A stretch of DNA of 64,000 bases, taken from Hirundichthys speculiger (taxonomy: Eukaryota; Chordata; Actinopteri; Beloniformes; Exocoetidae). This document shows positions 56,589-64,000 of this stretch, piece after piece. Position 1 is the stretch's first letter. Every line of letters begins with the position of its first letter. A program made the translations under genes and the position numbers. The stretch spans positions 1,366,501 to 1,430,500 of the forward strand of contig JAGFBZ010002567.1 of NCBI GenBank assembly GCA_018398805.1, in the 5' to 3' direction. The notes below the pieces were generated by a model, which ran no database searches, had not been told where the DNA came from, and saw nothing but the letters and a program-made list of their open reading frames with translations.

Positions 56589-57098
56589 ATGTCGTCTCCT
56601 GTTATTGCCGTGCCTTTGATAAGTCCCAAAAAGAAAGGGAAGTCTCCAAAGAAGAAAGCTGGACCCACGGTGTCTGACCTGATACTGAGGGTCGTGTCGG
56701 CGTCCTCCCAGCGCAGCGGCGTGTCCCTGGCAGCCCTGAAGAAGGCCCTGAAGGCCAGGGGTTACGATGTGGTGAAGAACAAAGCCAGGATTCTCCCCGC
56801 CATCAAGCGTTTGGTGAAAAAGAAAGCTCTGGTCAGGAGCAAGGGCTCCTTCAAACTTAACAAGAAGCCCCCAACACCTCGAAGGAAGAAGGTGGTGAAA
56901 AAGAAGAAGACAAAGGCAAAGAAGAAGACTGGCGTCAAGAAAGCAGCATCAGGAGCCAAGAAATCCCCTAAGAAGAGGAAGGCAAAGAGCCCCAAGAAGG
57001 CAAAGAAACCAGCTGCGGCCAAAAAGACCAAGAAGCCAAAGAGTCCTAAGAAGCCCAAACGTAGGGCTACCAGGTCCAAGGCTGCCGCCAAGAAGTGA
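56589..57098 (+). CDS. Divergent linker histone H1 (intronless)
   Basis: Linker histones bind nucleosome entry/exit DNA and compact chromatin. The frame has 169 codons and no intron. A short N-terminal tail (about residues 1-25) carries two SPKK motifs. The winged-helix globular domain follows (about 26-95): GPTVSDLILRVVSASSQRSG, VSLAALKKAL and GSFKLNKK. The GTGAS stretch that precedes GSFKLNK in somatic H1 is missing, leaving RSKGSFKLNK. The C-terminal tail is extremely Lys-rich with three more SPKK motifs and almost no acidic residues, as in sperm- or terminal-type H1. The 3' end has poly(A) signals rather than a histone stem-loop, suggesting replication-independent expression. The exact orthologue is not assigned. 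Confidence 0.88.
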   Translation: MSSPVIAVPLISPKKKGKSPKKKAGPTVSDLILRVVSASSQRSGVSLAALKKALKARGYDVVKNKARILPAIKRLVKKKALVRSKGSFKLNKKPPTPRRKKVVKKKKTKAKKKTGVKKAASGAKKSPKKRKAKSPKKAKKPAAAKKTKKPKSPKKPKRRATRSKAAAKK

Positions 57099-57259
57099 AG
57101 ACCGCTTCTTCTTGGGATCCAAAATCGATTCTTCTGGCCTTTGACGCTGTGTGGACTATAATGAATTTATGCACCTGACTCACTTAAGTTTTCTTTTGCT
57201 ATTCTTGTTTTTTCTATTTTAGAAAACACTGAACTTGCTTGTTTCACACTCCTCTTTTG

Positions 57260-57290
<31 letters not shown>

Positions 57291-57340
57291 GTGGTCTGTA
57301 ATAGACTAAAATGCATAATTGGAAAAATAAAATAAAAACA
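57099..57340 (+). terminator. H1 3' UTR with (CT)n and poly(A) signals
   Basis: A (CT)n run lies at about 57259-57286. AATAAA occurs at 57326-57331 and again at 57331-57336. No histone stem-loop was seen after the stop. Confidence 0.6.
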
Positions 57341-57559
57341 TTTTGATTTAAAGAGCATCATGTTTGGATTTTTGTATATATTTAAGTATAAAGTAACTTA
57401 AATAATTCTCTCTGATTACATAGTGTTGCAGGTAATATCAAATATTATATTAAACTGGGCGTTTCCAGCTGTGTTCATTACATTAGTGTGATATATAATT
57501 CTAACAGCTCAAGACAATTTTACACAGCTGAGTCTTAGGGAAAAAGAAATGTTTTGTGA

Positions 57560-58070
57560 TCTTTCTCCTTTACGGTTTTTGACTCACAGTTTTGCGTTTG
57601 AAGACATCGCTGGTTTGGGTCCAATGTTTATTTGCTTCGGACAAGACGTTTTTGGAGACGCGATTTTACGCACGGTTACGCACAGAAACCAAAGAGTGCA
57701 GATCAGCCATTTTTCCTATATTTTACCTCAACATCTAACAACTTTCTCGAAAGTATCTCTAAAAGCTGTGAGCTGGATAGTTCTGAGCTTGCTTTAGTCG
57801 CGCTGCTTCAGTACTCGTTTAAAGGGGCAGCTCTTACAGTCGCTGTCCTGCTCCATGGAGCGGATGGCTGCAAGTCCTGGCGGTCCCGGCTGTTTGCAAA
57901 AATACTTCGAAGCATCCTGTCATCGCGCAGATGGGCGTGACGAGACGTCGTCGTTCGGTCTCCTCTTATCTCCGTGAAATAAGACTGCAGATAACTGCGG
58001 CATTTTTGCAGTGGAACGATAACAGGTGAACGGGGGCGGTGGAGAAAAGATGGGAAGTAGTTCTGCTCGT
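57560..58070. other. CpG-rich block without a recognised gene
   Basis: CG dinucleotides cluster here (for example TCGCGCAG, GACGAGACGTCGTCG, ACGGTTACGCACAG) against an AT-rich background. Short frames on both strands resemble nothing known. It could be a promoter or first exon of an unseen transcript. Confidence 0.4.
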
Positions 58071-58079
58071 TGTTCATTC

Positions 58080-59880
58080 CTTCCCTTTGATATTCTAGCG
58101 GATAAATTAAACTTGGAAATAAAGCACATTTCTTTTAACAATTGTATCTTTTGGAACAGTGCATACATCTGACACGAAAATGTTATTAGCAGAACAGCTC
58201 TGTGAGCATTATTAATACTGTAAATTAACTTCTAAACGTCAATTTTAGGAGGTTAATATAGAAAAACACAGCAAACACATTTCTTACTGAAAATGATCAA
58301 ATCTATAACATCTACAACACCTATATCACTTTGTTGAGTTATTGACACAAATACCCATGAATGGAATCACTATATTTGAATGGAATCGATTTTTTTTTTT
58401 TATTCCTACTAGCTTTTATATTTGACCCCGATGTTTTTTTTATAAGATGTTTTTTATTTTTTCATTTTCTTTCCATGTCTATTTATTTGATGATGATTAG
58501 GACAATGTACTTGTAGTATTTTGAATTGTAGTGAAGCTAAAAATATTTTGAGGAAAAAAAAATCCAGTCTTTCAGCGGTCAGCGGGTTTGTGTCGCCATC
58601 TGCTGGTCAGACTGGCGTATTAACAAGCAAGTTTCAAGAAGACGCAGCAGGGTTAAAGAAAAACAAAGAACAAAAACAAAGGGGCTTTAACACGAGATAT
58701 TGATCCTATTTTACTGATTCAGTAGTATTTTAAAGTATTTCACATAATCATCTCCATCAGATGTTAGCTCAGACAACTCCCTCCTTCTTCAGTCTGGGAT
58801 TAAGAAGTAGTCGAGCAATACAAAACAAGCAATAATTAGAAACAATTCTTTCATCATTTATTGGCCGCATGATGGTATTTACAAGTACTTTTCACTTCTC
58901 TAATCTACATTACCCTGTTGTTAAAGTGTAAAGTTTGTGCGAAAGAGGAAGTTATTTGCATGGCACATGAACACTAAATAAACAGTGAGAAAAGAAGATG
59001 ACTCTGCTAACAATAGCTACATCTGATATCGCTCCTCAAAAATGTTCTAACTTACATTGTATTTAGAATAATTCTGCACTCTACTGTCTACAGGTGTTGT
59101 TTACACTCAACTATTGCAATGTGCCAAACATTCAAGAACAGGTTTGTTGTTGATCTTGATTGGTGGTTGGTGACTCAGAAACTGTACATTCCTACTGACG
59201 TACGCTCATGTGATGTTTTGTACATGTGAAAACCTAGCTGCTTCCTTTTTACACTGAGATTTTAATATCTTCTTGTTCCCTTTTTAAAGAATGCAGGCAA
59301 TAAATGTGTCAAACCTGTTTAATCTTGTGCTACGAAGATAAGATAACGTTTAAATCCCCCCTTATCTCCAGCCCACACCCTCTCATTCAGGTATTCCAGG
59401 TGTGTATTTTTATTTTTTCAAAAAGGGGTGGGGGTAGAGGAGTTAACAAATATATAATTTTTCTAAATCAAATATACTTTCTACAATGGTCTTAGACCAC
59501 TGCATACAGTTCCTTTATCACTTGGAACTGTAAAAATATATATTTCCCTCTTTTTTTCAGCAACCTGCACATTAACATTGAGCAAGGACAATGTGAAACC
59601 AACATCTTTAAATCAGTTAAAGGTTTATATAACAGATCACTGTGACCGAATTGTGTAAATGACAGATTCATCCCTCTGATAACTGTATAGAGTAGAAAGT
59701 AATAATGCATTTATGATGATATTACACAGCAAGGTAAAATAAATTAATGATCAGAAACGGCTAATGTAACTAATTAATGTGACAATTATATGAGTTCAGT
59801 CCTGATATTCAGAGGGTTTTTCATGTATTAATTAGTTGTCTTTTATAGTATATAGAGCATACTCTGAGACAAACAAAATA
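58080..59880. other. Intergenic stretch before mpeg1
   Basis: No supported gene. A CTCF-like core CCAGCAGATGGCGAC lies on the minus strand at 58592-58606, matching the consensus at 14 of 15 positions. Confidence 0.5.
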
Positions 59881-59882
59881 GG

Positions 59883-59988
59883 AGAAGTGAAAGTAAAATT
59901 TAAAAAAAATCCCCTGTTAGTTGCTCACAGAGGATATGTCATGTGACATCTGCACAAGAGGAGGCAGGTTCTGACTTGCACTTTATAC
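59883..59988 (+). promoter_or_regulatory. mpeg1: Candidate mpeg1 promoter elements
   Basis: AGAAGTGAAA at 59883-59892 resembles an Ets-IRF composite element (GGAANNGAAA) with one mismatch, plausible for a macrophage gene. CTTTATA at 59981-59987 is TATA-like but lies only about 40 bp from the ATG. Confidence 0.3.
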
Positions 59989-60024
59989 CGAGCCGTCCCA
60001 GATCTCATTTCTTACAAAGCCATC

Positions 60025-62325
60025 ATGAAGACACCTCTGATACTGTTGGCTCTCTTGTTCCTTCAAGTCTGCCTCTCAGTTCCTGTGAGCCGCCCGACCA
60101 ACTGGCTGAGACAATGCCGTGCCTCCACCAACCTCTCTGTCACAGCCCTGGAGGTTCTGCCCGGCGGTGGCTGGGACAATCTCCGGAACATGGACATGGG
60201 TCGAGTCATGAACCTCAGCTACTTCCAGTGTCAGACCACCGAGGATGGGCTCTACCTCATCCCAGATGAGGCATTTGTCATCCCGCACAAGGAGACGGGC
60301 GTGGAGACCAACTCGGAGATAATCAGCTCCTGGTTGGAGCAGAAAAGCTCCACATCTCACACCATAAATGATGACATATCGTTCCTCTCAGTGTTGAATG
60401 GCAAGTATTCTTCTGAGAACAAGAGGATGAAAACTCATCAGGTCAAGGACTCTTCAACTACAACCAGAGTGCAAGTAAGTTTCAGTTTTGTTTTTCTTTG
60501 TTTTGGAATAGGTGGAATGTAAAGCATGTAGATGTAGTGGTTCATAACACTTTATTTTGCCATAGACTGCTTAAAAGTTTCCTTATAAAGGTGTCAATTC
60601 TCATTAAATAATATTTAAATATTGAATAAATGTAATAATAATAATAATGCTATTATCTATTACTTCAAAAGGTCCGTAACTTCATCTACACAGTTAAAGC
60701 CTACCCAGACTTCACTCTGGATTTACGCTTTGCTCAGCAAGTCAAAGATATCGCCGATGCAATTGAAAACAACCAGACGAGGAATGCCGATTATCTCTCA
60801 GAGAAGATGGTACTGGATTATGGAACTCATGTTATCACGAGTGTTGATGCCGGGGCTTCCTTGGTACAGGAAGACTATCTTCGTTCTTCATACGTGTCAG
60901 ACGGCGGCTCAGACAGCTCCACTGTCAAATCACTGGCTGGGTTCAACTTTTTTGACAAACTCAAGTTTGACATAAGCAGCCAAAATACCCAACAGAGCTC
61001 ATCACTCCAAACGTACCAGTCCAACATTCAGTACTCGCTCATTCAAAGCCACGGAGGCATTCCGTTTTATCCTGGCATCACTCTGCAGAAGTGGCAGGAA
61101 AGCACCAGGAACAACCTGGTTGGCATCGACCGTTCGGGATTTCCACTCCAGTACTTCATAAACACCAACACTTTCCCTGATCTTCCACAGCCTACAGTCG
61201 GCAAAGTGGCTCTTAGCTTGAGTCAGGCCATCGATCGCTACTACAAGGTCAACACCCGCCCTGGGTGCGTTGACGTGAGCTCAAAGAACTTCAACTTCCA
61301 GGCCAATGTTGATGATAATTCCTGTGAGGGTCCTGCCACCAACCTCAGTTTTGGGGGAATCTACCAAGAGTGTGCTGCACTCAGCCCAGACGCAGGTCCA
61401 CTTTGTGATGCGCTGGCTCAGAAAAACCTAGACACGGGTGACTTCTCCTGTCGTCCACCTTACTCTCCAACTCTGCTGCGATCAGAAAGGAGGCAGCAGG
61501 GTTATACATCTTATGACTGCTACACGGAAAGTTATTCGTGTGGATTTTTATGGCTGAACACTTGTCACAGAAAACTGTGTCCAGGACGTGTACCATATTC
61601 GCTCTGCTCGCATCAGGACTTACTGGTGCTCTGTGAATGGAAAAGCCCCAGACAACTCAGGTTACCTGTTCGGGGGCCTCTACAGCCCTTCTCTTCTGAA
61701 TCCCCTCACTAAAGCTAAAAGCTGCCCCCCAAACTTCATTCCAGTGAAATTTCTCTCAGATGGTCAAATGATCTGTGTGAGTGATGACTATGAGATGGGG
61801 AGCAGATACTCAGTACCATTTGGAGGCCTCTTCAGCTGTGAGTCAAACAACCCACTGGCTAACGACCAGCGCAGGTGCCCTCCCAAGTTCAGTCAACACC
61901 TGGCTACAGTCAGCGATGGATGTGAAATTCTTTACTGTGTCCAGTCTGGACTGTTCACAGGAGGGGAGCTGCTACCAATCCGCCTGCCTCCGTTCACCAA
62001 ACCTCCAGTTATCAGCATGCAAGCCACCAACACGGTCATGGTGATGACAGAAGGAGAGAAGAGCTGGGTCAGAGTGGGGAAAACAAAAGCATGGAAACTT
62101 GTCAAACCAGAAGAGATGAAGGAGATTGTTCAAAAGCTTAATCCAGAATTGAATCGAATGTCGAGCGGGGAAAAGGCAGGGGTGGCGTTTGGAGTGATAG
62201 CTATAATAGTGGTGGTGGCCATTTTGGCTGTGTTTCGAGTGAGGAAGAGGAGGCGGATGTCTACATTTAGGAGAAGTGGCTATGTGGAAATACATCAGGA
62301 GGTGGAAAGGCAGATACAGAGATGA
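60025..62325 (+). CDS. mpeg1: mpeg1, macrophage-expressed gene 1 / perforin-2, with an apparent +1 frameshift
   Basis: MPEG1 is a pore-forming MACPF protein of macrophages that acts on engulfed bacteria. Exon 1 is 60025-60474 (150 codons, hydrophobic signal peptide at the start, donor GTAAGT). Exon 2 starts at 60672 after TTCAAAAG and ends with TGA at 62325. The MACPF signature DYGTH lies at about residues 199-203, followed by VITSVDAG. The Cys-rich C-terminal half leads to one membrane segment ([15 protein letters not shown]) and a basic cytoplasmic stretch with RKRRR, a type I topology. Discounting one base, the length is about 700 residues, near the family's usual 700-720. Exon 2 has one base too many: the frame valid up to TGT at 61578-61580 gives way to the next frame from 61582. 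Read literally, the protein stops at 61712, about 496 residues, without the membrane anchor. Confidence 0.93.
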
Positions 62326-63570
62326 AGCTTAAAAACAGCTCAGAGATATCATGTCTGTTGACTGCAGACATGATGTGAGAGATTTTTGTTAAACTTCTTT
62401 GCTGATCTTTGCATTATTAATTGTTTAGATTAAAAAAAAACATTTTCACATGATTAAATGTGGTAGTTTAAGAAGCTTTGTCTTATTAACTTACAGACTT
62501 TACATATTAGGCTGCAGTTTGTTGGCTGAGGGACAGATGTGATGCTGCTTAATCTGCCTCTCTCAGACTAGAGGGGTTTCTAGAAAAGCCCTGTGGGAAA
62601 GTGAAGCTCCACTGTAGATTGGAAACACGTGATCTCCACTTTATGGAGCACTTTGCACAGATGTTATCGTACCCCAACCACTCAAGAGTGGAGGTTTTCA
62701 GGTTTAGAGTGGAGCTCCACTTTCACAGTCTGCAGACTGATCCTCCTCTGGGAACTTTCTTTTCTGCAGACACTGGAAGTGGTTTTCAAACTCAAAAGTG
62801 GAATATTACTGCCCTCATGAGGCCAACATGTTGCATGGCTTTTTTTTTCTATATTTTTTAAGCTTATTGAATGACTTTGTATTAAATGGTTAATAGCAAA
62901 TGAAAAATTACAGGAGTTTTTGTGAACTTACAATTTGTACATTACTCAAGAGCATAGTACCCAACTGATGAGAACTTACCCATTTCCTTGCAATAAAATA
63001 ATAAAAAAGCATTAAGAATCATTTCTTTTTTATATTTGTAACTTTATGTATTATGCTACTAAAACCTTTCTGTAGGAGTAGTAATTGAAATTATGTAAAA
63101 ATGAAACAAAATCTGTTTCCATTTTCAAGCGTTATTTGTGCACGTCATGTCTCCCACCAAACTTTGGAACGTCTATGAAATAACTCAATAGGTGGCAGGA
63201 TACACAAATAACGGACAAAACAAGATCTAAAGAGTGTTATTGTTTAGATCACAGAAAATGGTGAGCTCTGTTCAGCCACCGGAGTAATCTGAAGCACTCT
63301 TTCTAGCAAGCTTGTAGTCTTTGTACCACACGTGATAAGTTTTCAGACACTAAAATGAACCAAATTCAGGTTTCCACTCACATATATACACACACAATAC
63401 ACCACAATGATAAAGCAAAACTGTGTTTGTGCAGTGGTTAGTTCATTTACATAATGCTTTCCACTTTTCACTTAGTTTGTGGTTCAGTTCATACATTTCT
63501 AGGATGTGGGCTTGGTTTTCTTGGTATTTTTCTTGCTAATACGGAACCATTTGCTACAGACCGATATCTT
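62326..63570 (+). other. mpeg1 3' UTR and flank
   Basis: Candidate AATAAA at 62992-62997. No other coding exon is visible. Confidence 0.45.
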
Positions 63571-63574
63571 GAAA

Positions 63575-63760
63575 TCACTGGTTAAAGTTATTCATAGTAG
63601 ACTGAAGCTTCCTCTTTACTTTTTCAGCATCATTTCCCTCCAATCTGAGGTTTCTCCTTGCCCTTAGCACAGTAAAATATCTCCACAGAATGTTGCTGCC
63701 ATTACCGTGTCTGACTATAGGGATGGTATAAATGAGATCTCTCACTTGTTTTTTGCACAC
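63575..63760 (-). pseudogene. Tc1-like transposase fragment
   Basis: The minus-strand frame reads IPIVRHGNGSNILWRYFTVL and then LRLEGN, corresponding to the IPTVKHGGGSIMLWGCFS...VEG block of Tc1 transposases. Neither catalytic acidic residue is covered and no termini were found. Confidence 0.6.
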
Positions 63761-64000
63761 TTAGGGCTCCTGTAGGGGATTAGAGCCAAATGACTAAATC
63801 ATAATAACTTGAAAGGATTTTCCTTTTCATTGTCAGCACGTCAGCAGGCCAACATAAACATTTTAGAGACAAAATGTTACTCTGTGATGTCTCCACTTTA
63901 AAAGCCTTCTTGATGGAGGCTGCAACAGTACTCATCCTTTTATAAGGTTTCTACTGCCTGCACAAAAAGAAGTGGATATTAATAGCTGTAAACTTCTTCT

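Noticed and set aside
56762..57091. 109-codon Phe/Leu-rich frame opposite the histone gene
   Set aside because: Antisense of lysine codons in H1; not a membrane protein gene.
60076..60360. Minus-strand frame opposite mpeg1 exon 1
   Set aside because: Antisense shadow of the coding exon.

Overview
The window is vertebrate nuclear DNA, most likely from a ray-finned (probably percomorph) fish. It has short coding exons with GT/AG splice sites on both strands, long AT-rich introns, long (TA)n tracts, and many hAT, Tc1/mariner and LINE relics typical of teleosts. No bacterial, viral or CRISPR-type system is visible. Almost all genes are split, so gene models were assembled by hand from exon translations, splice sites and phase.

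Five host genes are present. (1) The 5' part of me2 (mitochondrial NAD-dependent malic enzyme, minus strand) has its promoter and 5' exon near 12.57-12.8 kb, its ATG exon at 8.5 kb and a second coding exon at 1.2 kb; the rest lies off the left edge. (2) mapk4 (ERK4, atypical MAP kinase, minus strand) spans 15.6-33.6 kb in eight coding exons. The me2-mapk4 neighbourhood is also known in mammals. (3) A tspan3-family tetraspanin, best called tspan36, lies on the minus strand at 43.3-50.4 kb with all seven coding exons intact. (4) An intronless lysine-rich linker histone H1 lies on the plus strand at 56.6-57.1 kb. (5) mpeg1 (perforin-2, plus strand) lies at 60.0-62.3 kb in two exons.

Two genes carry an apparent one-base insertion in otherwise well conserved sequence. 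mapk4 exon 5 is 80 nt where its splice phases need 3n+1. mpeg1 exon 2 changes frame once near 61,581. Assembly error is the first explanation to test; real lesions or alleles are the alternative. mapk4 also has Cys where ERK3/ERK4 kinases have Arg in the segment after the SEG activation motif.

Mobile DNA dominates the rest. me2 intron 2 holds a three-layer nest: a LINE split by a hAT element, itself split by a second hAT, with exact 8-bp target duplications at both hAT layers. Two related hAT copies lie about 51 kb apart, near the left edge and at 51.2-52.4 kb. Other elements are a SINE with a 16-bp target duplication, a Tc1-type MITE inside a TA array, and several Tc1 transposase fragments. 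Local curiosities include a 40-bp minisatellite upstream of mapk4, tandem CACATG boxes upstream of the tetraspanin, and scattered CTCF-like motifs, two of them inside the hAT pair.
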